DNA from: Bradyrhizobium sp. BRP22
GTDB taxonomy: Bacteria; Pseudomonadota; Alphaproteobacteria; Rhizobiales; Xanthobacteraceae
Assembly (NCBI RefSeq): GCF_020194175.1
Contig: NZ_JADYVX010000005.1
Location: forward strand, 281,507 to 345,506
Direction: 5' to 3'
Length of the DNA: 64,000 bases
The translations under genes were made by a program, and so were the position numbers. Below, piece by piece: positions 37,768 to 48,300 of the stretch. Within the stretch, counting starts at the first letter, position 1. Each line of letters opens with the position of its first letter. The notes beneath the pieces were generated by a model. The model was not told the origin of the DNA. It made no database searches and was given only the letters and a program-made list of their open reading frames with translations.

Positions 37768-38034
37768 TTACCGCGGCGGCGTTTCGTCCTTCGAAGGCGA
37801 GCCTGCCGGACCCGTCGTTGATTTCGGAGGCTGCGCGGGAGCGCCGTTGGGACCTCCGCTCCGATCCGCTCCCATGCCTGTGGTCGTGCCTTCCCGCATG
37901 CTGTTCGGCGTGGCCGGCTCGGGCACATTCGCGCTGGGATGTCCGGGCGAATCGGTGTTCCTGCCCTGGTTCGATTGCGCCATGGCGCTGGAACTTGCGA
38001 GCGCGAGGGCAGCAGTCAAAAGTAGCTTGTTCAT
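37768..38034 (-). CDS. Small exported Pro/Gly-rich hypothetical protein
   Basis: 88 residues: signal peptide MNKLLLTAALALASSSAMAQ, then a polar low-complexity tail rich in Ser, Pro, Gly and Thr (SNQGRNTDSPGHPS ... PAGSPSKDETPPR). It is likely disordered in the periplasm. I recognise the type from Bradyrhizobium but no function. An AAGGAG-like sequence precedes ATG 38034. Confidence 0.8.
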   Translation of the reverse strand: MNKLLLTAALALASSSAMAQSNQGRNTDSPGHPSANVPEPATPNSMREGTTTGMGADRSGGPNGAPAQPPKSTTGPAGSPSKDETPPR

Positions 38035-38160
38035 GATGATCTCCTTGTTGAGCACCACGCGGTCAACGGGTCCCTATTCGATGCGTTCCGCAGGGCCAGA
38101 AGAATGACGCCGCGAAACCATCACGGCCGTCAGAGGTTTATAGTCTCGAAGGAGAATCTG

Positions 38161-38727
38161 ATGGCGCGTTTTCGGGTCCAGCCGACCCGCGCTGACAAGG
38201 CGATAGCCGGCGCTGTGTCGGAATACACGACGCCGACAACCGAGCGGGCCGCCAAGGTGCTGACTTGGGGCGCGGACGAGCACGTACTCTGCGCGCTTGC
38301 GCTGGGCTGGTGGCTCTATTCGCTCGACAAGGACGCGAGGCAGCGCCGCAACAGCAACCACATCCTTCTGACCGCGATCGTCACGACCGCTCTTCCCCAC
38401 CTGCTGAAGACGGTGTTCGACCAGGAGCGCCCAGATCGGCAGACTGCGCGCGGCCACCTTCATGGCGTGCCGTTCTCCGGCAAGCCGTTGGACGCCTTTC
38501 CGTCTGGTCATGCGATTCACGTCGGCGCAATCGCCTCGGCCGCAACCGTGCTTGCGCCGGCCAAGCGCAATGCCGTCTGGGCGATCGGCGGAGGCCTTGT
38601 GCTGACGCGCGTCGTGCTGCTTGCGCACTGGATGAGCGACGTCGTTGCCGGCCTTGCGATCGGCGCGCTGACCGAGCGGCTGCTGCGCTTCATCACGGGC
38701 TACGGCAGGGATCGGCGCGGACGCTGA
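38161..38727 (+). CDS. PAP2 superfamily phosphatase
   Basis: 188-residue integral membrane phosphatase of the acid phosphatase/lipid phosphatase type. The three motifs are KTVFDQERPD (variant of KX6RP), PSGHAIHVGAIAS (PSGH) and RVVLLAHWMSDVVAG (SRX5HX3D with Val in place of Ser). Substrates in the family include undecaprenyl pyrophosphate and phosphatidic acid. A good Shine-Dalgarno GAAGGAGA precedes the ATG at 38161. It is divergent from the small exported gene upstream. Confidence 0.92.
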   Translation: MARFRVQPTRADKAIAGAVSEYTTPTTERAAKVLTWGADEHVLCALALGWWLYSLDKDARQRRNSNHILLTAIVTTALPHLLKTVFDQERPDRQTARGHLHGVPFSGKPLDAFPSGHAIHVGAIASAATVLAPAKRNAVWAIGGGLVLTRVVLLAHWMSDVVAGLAIGALTERLLRFITGYGRDRRGR

Positions 38728-38738
38728 AGCCTCGCCGA

Positions 38739-41456
38739 TCAGGCGGCGTCCTCCACCTCGGCCGCTTCGGACGCCAGCATCGCCCGGATCTCCCGCGCCG
38801 TGCGCGCCGCGCTGAACAGATAACCTTGCATCTGAGTACATCCCAGCATGTGCACTGTGTCGCGCTGCTGCTCGGTCTCGACCCCTTCCGCCGTCGTGAT
38901 CATGTCGCGGTCAGCCGCGATGCTGACCACCGCGCGGATGATCGACGCAGACGAGCTGTTGCGGGTGACTTCCTTGACGAAGCTGCGGTCGATCTTGATC
39001 TTGTCGAATGGGAAGCGCTGCAGATATTGCAACGAGGAATAGCCGGTTCCGAAATCGTCCAGCGCGATGTGAACGCCGAGCCCACGGAGCTGGTTGAGCG
39101 CGACCAATGCGGCATCATCGTCCGCGATCAGCACGGCCTCCGTGATTTCGAGCTCGAGGCGGCGCGGATCGAGTCCGCTCTCGGCCAATGCCGCCGCGAC
39201 CTTCAGCGATAGCGCCTCCGACTTGAACTGAACTGGCGAGACGTTGACCGCAACCCGCACATGGGCGGGCCAGGTGGCAGCTTCCGTGCAGGCGGTCCGT
39301 AGCACCCACTGCCCGATCTCCTCGATCAGGCCGGTCTCCTCCGCGACCGGAATGAATTCGGCCGGCGATACCATGCCGCGCACCGGATGCCGCCAGCGCA
39401 CCAGCGCCTCGCAGCCGGTTACCTCGTCGCTGCGCAGATCGACCAGCGGCTGATAGTGGATTTCAAATCCGCCCTCCACCAGCGCGGTGCGCATATCGGC
39501 TTCGAGCTCGCGGCGGAGTTTGGCCTCCTGCTCCATCTCCGGCTCGAAGAAGCGGTGAGTGCGGCGTCCGGCAGCCTTGGCAGCGTACATCGCAAGGTCC
39601 GCGCGCTTCAATAGACCGAGCAAATCAGTGCCATCCCGCGGCGCGACCGCAATCCCGATGCTGGCGTCACCGGACAGACGATGGCCATGGCAATCGAATG
39701 GCGCCCGCAGCGCCTGATAGACTCGTTCGACCAGCACGCTGACGTCATCATCGGCGGTGACGCCGCGCTGCACGATCGCGAACTCGTCCCCGCCGAGACG
39801 GGCGATGAAATCCTCCGGCCCGATCGACCGGCGCAATCGTTCGGCGACACCCTTGAGGAACTCGTCGCCGATCAAATGGCCGAGCGAGTCGTTGATGCGC
39901 TTGAACTCGTCGATGTCGGTATAGAGAATCGCGAACTGCACATGGGCCGTCTCGAGCAGCAGTCCCTCGGCGTGACGCTGGAACAGCGTCCGGTTCGGCA
40001 GATTGGTCAGCGGATCGTAATGGGCGAGATGTTCGATCTTCGCCTCGACCCGCCGCCGCTCGGTCACGTCTTCCATCGTCGTGGCCCACCCGCCGTCGGG
40101 CGAGCGCTTGAAGATCATGCGGATCGTTCGTCCATCCTGTGTCGCGAAATGGCTCTCGCCGACGTCGCTCTGGTTCGGCCCGATGAAACGCGCGCAATAT
40201 TCGTCGACATCGCCGAGAAAGGATCCGATCGATTGACGATGCAGCACGAGGTCACGCAGGTGGCATCCGGGCTTGGCGACATCAGGCGATACGCCGAGCA
40301 TATCGAGATAGCGCTGGTTGCAGATCACGAGCCGGCCCGACGCGTCGAACAGCAGCAAGCCCTGGGTCATGTTGTTGACGGCGGTATCGAGGTGAAAGCT
40401 CTTCTCCGACAGCTTCCGCTGCGCGGCGTCGTGCTGGCGCTGCAGTTGCCTCACGATCAGAAAGATCGTGATCATGACCACGACAATCGCCAGGACCGCG
40501 GCACTGAACTGCAGTTTCGTCTGCGCGCGCCAGTCGGCGAGCGCCGTCGAGGTCCTGGTCGTGGCAACGATCAGGATCGGGAAATGAGTTAGCGGTCGAA
40601 CGGCGCCGATCTTGTCTTCGGCATCTTCGGAGCTGAAGCGCCCCGAAATGTTTCCATCAAGCGTCAGCGCCTTCTGGAACGACGGGAGACTGGCTACGCT
40701 CTTGCCGACCGCCCCGTCGTCCTTGGGATAGCGGGCGATGACGGTGCCGTCGCGATGGATCATCGAGATGATGGTGTCGCCGTTCAGCGCCAGGGATGCG
40801 ACAAACTCCTCGAACTGGCTGGATTCGACACCCCGGCTGGAAAAGCCGATGATGGCGCCACTGCGGCCGACGATCTTGCGGGCGAACAGCATCGTCCACT
40901 TGCCCGTGACGCGGCTCACGGCCGGCTCGACGATGACATCAGGTGTCGGCTTGCCGGAGGTAAACTCCCTGAAATATTGCCGATCCCTGACGTTCAGGTC
41001 GGGCACCGGCCACATCTCGGAGGAATTGATCAGCCACCCATCGGCATTGAACAGGTTGAAGCCACCAACATGCGGCAGGGCCGCAAGCCTGGTGCGCAGC
41101 ATTTCGTGCGCGCTCAGGAGTGACATCGTCTTCTCGAACTGATCGGCGGTATCGACTCCATCAGCCCGCATATAGGCGACGACATCATCATGCACGTGCT
41201 GGAGATCGGAGAGCTGCTGATCGAAATGGCGGGACAGCAGGAGCGCCGTGTTGGAGAGTTCGCGTTCGGCAAGATCGAGCGCGCGCTGGCGGAATTGCAG
41301 CGCCAGGTACCCGGTGCCGAGCCCGATCGCGACCACAAGCGCTGCCGCGCACAGGACGAGCCAATGGATTGCGCTCAATCGCAAGGCCGCCATGGCCGCC
41401 AATTTCGGCCACCACCGGCTCCGTAAGATCTGGCTCTTGGCCGAGCTGTCTGACAT
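38739..41456 (-). CDS. Cache-PAS-GGDEF-EAL cyclic-di-GMP metabolising protein
   Basis: 905 residues. Two membrane helices (about 26-47 and 300-320) enclose a periplasmic double-Cache-like sensor (containing GFNLFNADGWLINSSEMWPVP and MIHRDGTVIARYP). A PAS domain follows (about 355-470), then a GGDEF domain with intact G555-G-D-E-F, and an EAL domain with E683-A-L. The EAL domain keeps DDFGTGYSSLQYL and KIDRSF, so both cyclase and phosphodiesterase appear catalytically complete. The protein likely links an extracellular small-molecule signal to c-di-GMP level. Start at 41456; 12 bases from the convergent PAP2 gene. Confidence 0.94.
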   Translation of the reverse strand: MSDSSAKSQILRSRWWPKLAAMAALRLSAIHWLVLCAAALVVAIGLGTGYLALQFRQRALDLAERELSNTALLLSRHFDQQLSDLQHVHDDVVAYMRADGVDTADQFEKTMSLLSAHEMLRTRLAALPHVGGFNLFNADGWLINSSEMWPVPDLNVRDRQYFREFTSGKPTPDVIVEPAVSRVTGKWTMLFARKIVGRSGAIIGFSSRGVESSQFEEFVASLALNGDTIISMIHRDGTVIARYPKDDGAVGKSVASLPSFQKALTLDGNISGRFSSEDAEDKIGAVRPLTHFPILIVATTRTSTALADWRAQTKLQFSAAVLAIVVVMITIFLIVRQLQRQHDAAQRKLSEKSFHLDTAVNNMTQGLLLFDASGRLVICNQRYLDMLGVSPDVAKPGCHLRDLVLHRQSIGSFLGDVDEYCARFIGPNQSDVGESHFATQDGRTIRMIFKRSPDGGWATTMEDVTERRRVEAKIEHLAHYDPLTNLPNRTLFQRHAEGLLLETAHVQFAILYTDIDEFKRINDSLGHLIGDEFLKGVAERLRRSIGPEDFIARLGGDEFAIVQRGVTADDDVSVLVERVYQALRAPFDCHGHRLSGDASIGIAVAPRDGTDLLGLLKRADLAMYAAKAAGRRTHRFFEPEMEQEAKLRRELEADMRTALVEGGFEIHYQPLVDLRSDEVTGCEALVRWRHPVRGMVSPAEFIPVAEETGLIEEIGQWVLRTACTEAATWPAHVRVAVNVSPVQFKSEALSLKVAAALAESGLDPRRLELEITEAVLIADDDAALVALNQLRGLGVHIALDDFGTGYSSLQYLQRFPFDKIKIDRSFVKEVTRNSSSASIIRAVVSIAADRDMITTAEGVETEQQRDTVHMLGCTQMQGYLFSAARTAREIRAMLASEAAEVEDAA

Positions 41457-41695
41457 TTCCCTGCCCCTGCAAGCGCTTGTTGTAAGGGGCACAACCCAAG
41501 AGAGCGTTAGGAAAATAAGTTATCGAGCAGTTAACATGGAACCTTGCTTCTGAGCGTTGCCGGATTTGGACCGCGACATCGCTGCGCAGCATTGGACCTT
41601 ATGCAGTTTATGAGAGATTGAGATGTTTGCTGGATGATGCCCGTGGGCAATCTTCATTCGGGCGATCTCACCGGGGCAGCCAAGCGCACAACAGA

Positions 41696-42394
41696 ATGAA
41701 CGATTTCATGCAATCGGTGGCGACGGCGCTCTCGCTGATCGTCAGTCTTGACCCTGAGCTGATCCGCATCGTCCTGTTATCATTGCGCGTCAGCCTGTCG
41801 GCGAGCCTGCTGGCGCTGCTGATCGGCGCGCCCCTCGGGATCCTGCTCGCGATCAGTCGGTTTCAGGGCAGGCAAGCCATGATCGTGCTGGCGAATGCCA
41901 TGCTCGGCCTGCCGCCGGTGGTGGTCGGACTGGCGCTTTATCTCCTGCTGTCGCGTTCGGGTCCGCTCGGCTTTGCCGGGCTGCTGTTCACGCCGGGCGC
42001 CATGGTTATCGCGCAGACCTTTCTCGCCACGCCGATCGTGGTCGCGCTCGTGCACCGTCCGGTCTCGCTGTTGTGGGCGGAATATTCCGATCTCATGCGG
42101 ACCGATGGCCTCTCGCGCCTGCGCAGCATGGCGCTGTTGTCGTCGCTTGGCCGTGCCTCGTTCTTGACCGCGTTCCTTGCCGCCTTCGGCCGCGCCATCG
42201 CCGAAGTCGGCGCCATCATCATCGTCGGCGGCAACATCCGCGGCTACACCCGGACCATGACGACCGCGATCGCGCTGGAAACCAGCAAGGGTGAGTTGCC
42301 GCTCGCGCTCGGACTTGGCCTGATCCTGCTCGGCCTCAGCGTGACCGTGAGTACGGTCGCCTTCCTGCTAGTCGGACGCGTTGGGGAAAAATAG
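41696..42394 (+). CDS. tupB: ABC transporter permease, tungstate type (TupB-like)
   Basis: 232-residue inner-membrane permease of the binding-protein-dependent type. About five membrane helices; the EAA loop matches AFGRAIAEVGAIIIVGGNIRGYTRTMTTAIALE, the TupB/WtpB hallmark in the oxyanion (tungstate/molybdate) group. Its 3' end overlaps the 3' end of the tupA-like gene on the other strand by 27 bases. No ATPase gene is next to it, which is unusual for a tup operon. ATG 41696 fits better than the upstream frame start. Confidence 0.88.
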   Translation: MNDFMQSVATALSLIVSLDPELIRIVLLSLRVSLSASLLALLIGAPLGILLAISRFQGRQAMIVLANAMLGLPPVVVGLALYLLLSRSGPLGFAGLLFTPGAMVIAQTFLATPIVVALVHRPVSLLWAEYSDLMRTDGLSRLRSMALLSSLGRASFLTAFLAAFGRAIAEVGAIIIVGGNIRGYTRTMTTAIALETSKGELPLALGLGLILLGLSVTVSTVAFLLVGRVGEK

Positions 42395-43174
42395 CTGCTC
42401 ACCGCCGACCTTGTAGTCGGCGATCACCTTCTGCCCCTCGGCGGAGATCAACCAGTCGACGAAGGCCTGCCCATCCTTGGCCTTCACGGCTGGGTGCTTG
42501 GCCGGATTGACGAGCATCACGCCATACTGGTTGAACAGGCGCCGATCGCCCTCGGTCAGGATCGCGAGATCGCCGCGATTCTTGAACGACAGCCAGGTGC
42601 CGCGATCCGAGAGCACATAGGCATTGTCGGATGCGGCCATGTTGAGCGCGGGGCCCATTCCCTGCCCGATCTCGCGATACCAGGATCCCTTGTCGACCGC
42701 GATGTCGATGCCGGCCTCCTTCCATAGCCGCAGTTCGGCCTGGTGCGTACCGGAGCGGTCGCCGCGCGAGACGAAGGTCGCCTTCGCGGCGGCGATCTTC
42801 TTCAGCGCTTCCGTAACGTCCTTGCTGCCGGCGATGTGCGCCGGATCGGCCTTCGGCCCGATCACCACGAAATCGTTGTACATGACCTCGTGGCGCTTGA
42901 CGCCAAAGCCTTCGGCCAGGAATTTTTCCTCTGCCGGGCGATCATGCACGAACACCACGTCGGCATCGCCCCGCCGTCCGATGTCGAGCGCCTGGCCGGT
43001 GCCGACTGCGACCACCTTGACACCGATCCCCGTCGCCGCCGTAAAGCGCGGTAAGAGGAAATTGAACAGCCCGGACTGCTCGGTCGATGTCGTCGACGCC
43101 ACGGTGATTGAGTGCTCCTGCGCGAATGCGCTGGAAATCATGAGAAGCGTTGCGACCAGAATTCGTGCGAGCAT
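42368..43174 (-). CDS. tupA: ABC transporter substrate-binding protein, tungstate type (TupA-like)
   Basis: 268-residue periplasmic binding protein. Signal peptide about 1-20 ending SSAFAQ, then ITVASTTSTEQSGLFNFLLPRF, the anion loop of TupA-type proteins, with the TSTEQSGL residues binding the oxyanion. Later parts ADVVFVHDRPAEEKFLAEG, MYNDFVVIGPKADP and SRGDRSGTHQAE match the family. The ATG at 43174 has GGAG eight bases upstream; another ATG lies nine bases earlier. It is transcribed toward its permease instead of with it. TupA and WtpA-type proteins bind tungstate more tightly than molybdate, so that is the favoured ligand. Confidence 0.9.
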   Translation of the reverse strand: MLARILVATLLMISSAFAQEHSITVASTTSTEQSGLFNFLLPRFTAATGIGVKVVAVGTGQALDIGRRGDADVVFVHDRPAEEKFLAEGFGVKRHEVMYNDFVVIGPKADPAHIAGSKDVTEALKKIAAAKATFVSRGDRSGTHQAELRLWKEAGIDIAVDKGSWYREIGQGMGPALNMAASDNAYVLSDRGTWLSFKNRGDLAILTEGDRRLFNQYGVMLVNPAKHPAVKAKDGQAFVDWLISAEGQKVIADYKVGGEQLFFPNASD

Positions 43175-43338
43175 TTTCCTCATCTCCGCAAGGTCCGATG
43201 TTTTGCACGTTTACTTGGTCTCGGCCTGCCCGACCATAGCAAGGCGATCCGACGTCCGGGCTTTACAATCCCCTCAAACTGCGCGACTCCCTCGTCACGC
43301 CGTCATGGTTGGCGTAACAGGGAAACTGCAAGAAGCTG

Positions 43339-43566
43339 ATGGACGCATTGACGATCTTCGGGCTGTTCGCCGTCACCATCATGCTCGTGTGCTATGCGGC
43401 CGAAGACCGCAGCCCATGGTTCATCCTGGCTTTCGCTGTCGCCTGTGCGCTCGGCTCAGCCTATGGCTTCCTGCAAGGCGCCTGGCCGTTTGGGCTGGTC
43501 GAGGCGGTCTGGGCGGTCGTCGCATTGCGGCGCTGGATGCTCAAGCGGCTGCCGGCGAAGGCGTAA
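43339..43566 (+). CDS. Small membrane protein, 75 residues
   Basis: Two or three membrane helices (ALTIFGLFAVTIMLVCYAA, FILAFAVACALGSAYGFLQG, PFGLVEAVWAVVALRRW). A common conserved type in Bradyrhizobium, function unknown. The start ATG 43339 has an AAGAAG-like purine stretch upstream. Confidence 0.75.
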   Translation: MDALTIFGLFAVTIMLVCYAAEDRSPWFILAFAVACALGSAYGFLQGAWPFGLVEAVWAVVALRRWMLKRLPAKA

Positions 43567-43628
43567 CGTTATAGTATTCAGCGATCTCCTGCCTTGAATC
43601 GGTACCGGGGCGGCGCTAACAAGCCGAC

Positions 43629-43994
43629 ATGGACTCGCGCTTCGCCACACCGGTTTCTTCGACCTGCACGGCCCCGTCGCGCCGGTGGCGCAGCCTGCTT
43701 GCGGGACTGATCTCGCTGGCGCTCGTGCTGTCCTTCTTTCACGGTCTCGGCTTCGACAGCGACGATGCAGTACCGGCGCTGTCGATCGCGCAACTCGCCG
43801 GTGATGCCACCGACAAGGCTCCCATCCATCCAGCACCGCTCCATGGCGACCACTGCCTGACTCACGTATCGACAGTGGCAACCCAGGATACGTCAGTCAC
43901 GATCGAATACGCCCCGCACGCCTATCGCCTCCTCGCCGTGCGTGCCCCGGATACGGCTGAACCGATCTCTCCCTTCAAGCCACCGCGCGCCTGA
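43629..43994 (+). CDS. DUF2946-like small membrane protein before metal-efflux genes
   Basis: 121 residues with one hydrophobic helix (LLAGLISLALVLSFFHGLGF) and a His/Asp/Cys-containing outer part (APLHGDHCLTHVST). Short proteins of this kind often precede CusBA/CzcBA-type efflux genes in alphaproteobacteria and may bind the metal, but that is inference. It ends 112 bases before the adaptor gene in the same direction. Confidence 0.65.
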   Translation: MDSRFATPVSSTCTAPSRRWRSLLAGLISLALVLSFFHGLGFDSDDAVPALSIAQLAGDATDKAPIHPAPLHGDHCLTHVSTVATQDTSVTIEYAPHAYRLLAVRAPDTAEPISPFKPPRA

Positions 43995-44106
43995 TCCGAT
44001 CGGCATGACCGATCTGGCCGCTGCCTTCCGGCAGCGGGTCTTGCTTGCACAGATTGCAATGACGGCAGCGCGGGGCTTCGGACCCGCGCGCGGTGGGAAG
44101 GCACAT

Positions 44107-45321
44107 ATGAGACGGATTCTTCTTTTCGTTGCCGGCATCATCGTCGGCGGCCTCGGTATCGCGATTTGGTCACATTGGCCGCTGTCGGGCACGCATGCGC
44201 ACCTGGAAACGGCGACGGGCGGAGTGGCAAAAGCCGAAACCGAAGATCACGGAACCGAGCGCATCGCGCTGAGCGACGAGCAGATCAGGGATGCCGGGAT
44301 AACGCTGGCTCCGGTCGCAGGGGGTACGCTCAAGCGCCACTTCCTGGCGCCAGGCTCGCTTATTCCCGACGCTGACCATATCGGCCGCGTCTCCGTGCGC
44401 GTGCTGGCGACGGTCGCGGAACTGCGCAAGCGCCTGGGCGACAATGTCGAAAAAGGCGAGATCGTCGCCGTCATCGAAAGCCGGGAGGTCGCGGATGCCA
44501 AGAGCCAATACCTCGCCGCGCGGCTGACCAACGATCTGCAGCAGACGCTCTACAACAAGCAGAAAACGCTGGTCGAGAGCCGGGCCATGTCGGAAAATGA
44601 ATTCCTGCGCGCCCAGTTGAACGCCAATGATGCTCGCATCAAGCTCGACGGCGCCAGGCAAAAACTGTTCGCGCTGGGGCTGTCAGAGAGCGAGATCGCC
44701 GACCTCCCGAACCAGCCGCCGGAAAACCTGCGCGAACAGTATTTGCGTGCGCCGATCTCGGGTCGCGTGTCGGAGCGGCGCGTCGACCTCGGCGGGCTGA
44801 TAGGCCGCGAGGGCCAGGAAAGCGAGCTGTTCGTCATCGTCAATCTCGACGATATCTGGGTCGATCTCGCCGTCTCTCCCGAAGACATCGCCGCCGTGCG
44901 CGAGGATGGATTGGTCACGATCCGCGCCATCGGCAGCGACGATGAAGCGGTCGCACGGGTGATCTTTGTGAGCCCCCTGCTCGATCGCGAGACCCGCAAC
45001 GCCCGCGTCATCGCAACCCTGCCGAACCGGGATCACCGATGGAGGCCCGGCACTTTCGTGACCGCGGAAGTGCCGCTCGGCGGTGAACCCTCCAAGGTGA
45101 TCGTCTCGAAGAAAGCGCTGCAGACGGTCAAGGGCAGCGCGACCGTATTCGTGCGCAATGCCGACGGGTTTGAGGCGCGACAAGTGCGTACCGGCCGCGA
45201 GGATGATGACGACATCGAGATCGTGAACGGACTTGCGCCGGGAGAGACCATCGCCGTCGCCAACACATTCACGCTCAAAGCCGAGTTGGAAAAGGCCGAG
45301 GCGGAGCACGGCCATGATTGA
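44107..45321 (+). CDS. RND efflux periplasmic adaptor subunit (CzcB/CusB-like)
   Basis: 404-residue membrane fusion protein. An N-terminal membrane helix, then beta-barrel and lipoyl halves (AELRKRLGDNVEKGEIVAVIESREVADAKSQYL), an alpha-hairpin (LQQTLYNKQKTLVESRAMSENEFLRAQLN) and the barrel region PISGRVSERRVDLGGLIGREG with DIWVDLAVSPEDIAAV. These features suit the heavy-metal adaptor class. A Shine-Dalgarno GGAAGG precedes ATG 44107. Its last bases overlap the start of the transporter gene, showing one operon. Confidence 0.93.
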   Translation: MRRILLFVAGIIVGGLGIAIWSHWPLSGTHAHLETATGGVAKAETEDHGTERIALSDEQIRDAGITLAPVAGGTLKRHFLAPGSLIPDADHIGRVSVRVLATVAELRKRLGDNVEKGEIVAVIESREVADAKSQYLAARLTNDLQQTLYNKQKTLVESRAMSENEFLRAQLNANDARIKLDGARQKLFALGLSESEIADLPNQPPENLREQYLRAPISGRVSERRVDLGGLIGREGQESELFVIVNLDDIWVDLAVSPEDIAAVREDGLVTIRAIGSDDEAVARVIFVSPLLDRETRNARVIATLPNRDHRWRPGTFVTAEVPLGGEPSKVIVSKKALQTVKGSATVFVRNADGFEARQVRTGREDDDDIEIVNGLAPGETIAVANTFTLKAELEKAEAEHGHD

Positions 45322-48300
45322 AGCGATCATCGGCTTCTCCATTCAGCGCCGCTGGGTGATCGTCGCGCTCTGCGCCATCGTCATGGCGCTCGGCGGCTTC
45401 GCGCTGACGAAAGTCTCGATCGATGCGGTGCCCGACATCACCAACAAGCAGGTGCAGATCAACACCACGGCCCATGCGCTGTCGCCGCTCGAAATCGAAA
45501 AGCAGGTCACCTTTCCCGTCGAGACAGCGCTCGCGGGCGCGCCGGGCCTGGAGAGCACGCGCTCACTGTCGCGCAACGGTTTTTCGCAGGTGACCGCGGT
45601 CTTCAGCGAAGCCACCGATATCTACTTTGCGCGCCAGCAGGTCAGCGAACGCCTCGCCGAGATCCGCGCGCGCTTGCCGCAGGGCATCGAGCCGCGGATC
45701 GGTCCGATCTCGACCGGGCTCGGCGAGATCTACATGTGGAGCGTCCGCTTCGCCGACGAAGCGGTCGAGGCCGACGGCACGCCGGGCCTGCAGCGCGACG
45801 GCAGCTTTGTCACCAGCGACGGGGCACGGCTCAAGGGCGAGATCGAGAGGAGCGCCTATTTGCGCACCGTGCAGGACTGGATCATCAGGCCGCAGATCAA
45901 GACTGTTCCCGGCGTTGCCGGCGTCGATACGATCGGCGGCTATCTCAAGCAGTACCAGGTCCATCCGGATGCGGCGAAGCTGATCGCGCTCGGCCTGACC
46001 TTTGCCGATGTGGCTAACGCGATCGAAACCAATAATGTCAGCCGGGGCGCGCGCTACATCGAAAAGAATGGCGAGGGCTTCGTCGTGCGCTCCGGCGGGC
46101 GCATCGAGAACATCGAGGAGCTCGGCGCCATCGTCGTCACCACGCGAGGCGGCGTGCCGGTGCGAATCCGCGACATCGCGACGCTGACGATCGGCGGCGA
46201 GAGCCGCACGGGCAGCGCCAGCGAGAACGGCCGTGAGGTGGTGGTCGGCACGGCGCTGATGCTGATCGGCGCCAACAGCCGCACCGTGTCGTCGGCGGTC
46301 GATGCGCGGCTGCGCGAGATCGCGCCGACGCTGCCGCCCGGTGTCGAGGTCACGACCGTGCTCGACCGCACCCAACTGGTCGACGCCACCGTCGCGACGG
46401 TAGCGACCAATCTCGGCGAGGGTGCACTGCTGGTCATAGCCGTGTTGTTCGTGCTGTTGGGCAATTTTCGCGCAGCACTGATCACTGCGCTGGTGATTCC
46501 CGTGGCGATGCTGATGACCGCTATCGGCATGTGGCAGGGCCGCATCAGCGCCAATCTGATGAGCCTGGGCGCACTCGATTTCGGCCTGATCGTCGATGGC
46601 GCCGTCATCATCACCGAGAACAGCCTGCGCCATCTGGCGGAGCGCCAGCGCGAACTTGGGCGCGCCCTCTCCCGCGACGAGCGGCTGGCCACGGTGCGCG
46701 CCTCTGCGGTCGAGATGATCCGCCCGAGCCTGTACGGCCAGGCCATCATCCTCCTGGTTTACGTGCCGCTCCTCACCTTCACCGGGGTCGAAGGCAAGAT
46801 GTTCACGCCGATGGCCGTGACCGTGATCCTGGCATTGGCGTCGGCATTCGTGCTGTCGCTGACGTTCGTTCCCGCCGCGATCGCCATCGCGGTCACTGGG
46901 CGCGTTCAGGAGCATGAAAGCTGGCTCGTTGCCGCCCTGAAGCGGCTGTACCGGCCGCTGCTACGCTATGCGATTGCGGCCCCCCTGCCCGTCGTCGCAA
47001 CGGCAGCCGTGCTGTTCGCCGCTGCACTCGCGGGCTTCACGCGCCTCGGACAGGAGTTCATCCCGTCGCTGGACGAGAAGAACATCGCCATGCATGCGCT
47101 GCGGATTCCCAGCACTGCGCTATCGCAATCGCAGGCGATGCAGCTTGCGGTCGAGAATGCCGTCAGCCGTCTGCCGCAGGTCGCCTTCGTCTTTTCCAAG
47201 ACCGGCACGGCCGAGGTCGCGAGCGACCCGATGCCGCCGAACGCGTCCGATACCTTCATCATGCTGAAGCGGCGCGATCAATGGCCGAATCCCTCGATGA
47301 GGAAGGAGGAACTGGTCGAGCAGATCGCAAAGGCTGTCAATCGCGTTCCCGGAAACATCTATGAGTTCACCCAACCGATCCAGATGCGCTTCAACGAACT
47401 GCTGGCGGGTGCGCGCGGCGACATCGCCATCAAGGTGTTCGGCGACGAGTTCGAGCCGATGCTGAAGGCGGCCAACGAGGTGGCCTCAATCCTGCGCTCG
47501 GTGCACGGGGCGACCGATGTGAAGGTGGAGCAGGCCGGCGGCCTTCCCGTCCTCGACATCAGGGTCGACCGAGCCGCGATCGCTCGCCGCGGTCTGAGCG
47601 CAGCAGCGGTGCAGGACGTGATCGGCGCCGCAGTTGGCGGCCAGGAGGCAGGCGTCGTGTTCGAGGGCGACCGTCGGTTCGACATCGTCGTGAGGCTGCC
47701 GGAAGGCTTGCGATCCGACCTCGAGGCGCTCGGCAATCTTCCGGTGGCGCTGCCCAGAGCAACGCCCAACTCGCCGGTCCAGAGCCTGCCGCTCAACCGG
47801 CTGGCGCGCTTCTCCTTCACCGAGGGACCGAACCAGATCAGCCGCGAGAACGGCAAGCGGCGCATCGTCATCACCGCCAATGTCCGCGGTCGCGACCTCG
47901 GCTCGGTCGTCGCGGAAGCTCAGGCCAAGGTCGGCCAGCACGTCAAGTTACCGCCCGGGTACTGGATGAGGTGGGGCGGACAGTTCGAGAACCTTGCGGC
48001 CGCCCGGCAAAGACTCGGCATCGTCGTGCCGGCGTGCTTTGCATTGATCTTCCTGCTGCTGCTCGCCGCCACGGGATCGGCGCGCGATACGCTGCTGGTG
48101 TTCAGCGCCGTGCCGCTCGCGCTCACTGGCGGCATCGCCGCGCTCTGGCTTCGCGGCATGCCGTTCTCGATCTCGGCCGCGGTCGGCTTCATCGCGCTGT
48201 CAGGCGTCGCCGTATTGAACGGCCTCGTGATGCTGAACCTGGTCCGCAAGCTCCATGACGACGGCATGCCGCTGCGAGAGGCCGTCGAGAATGGCGCCCT

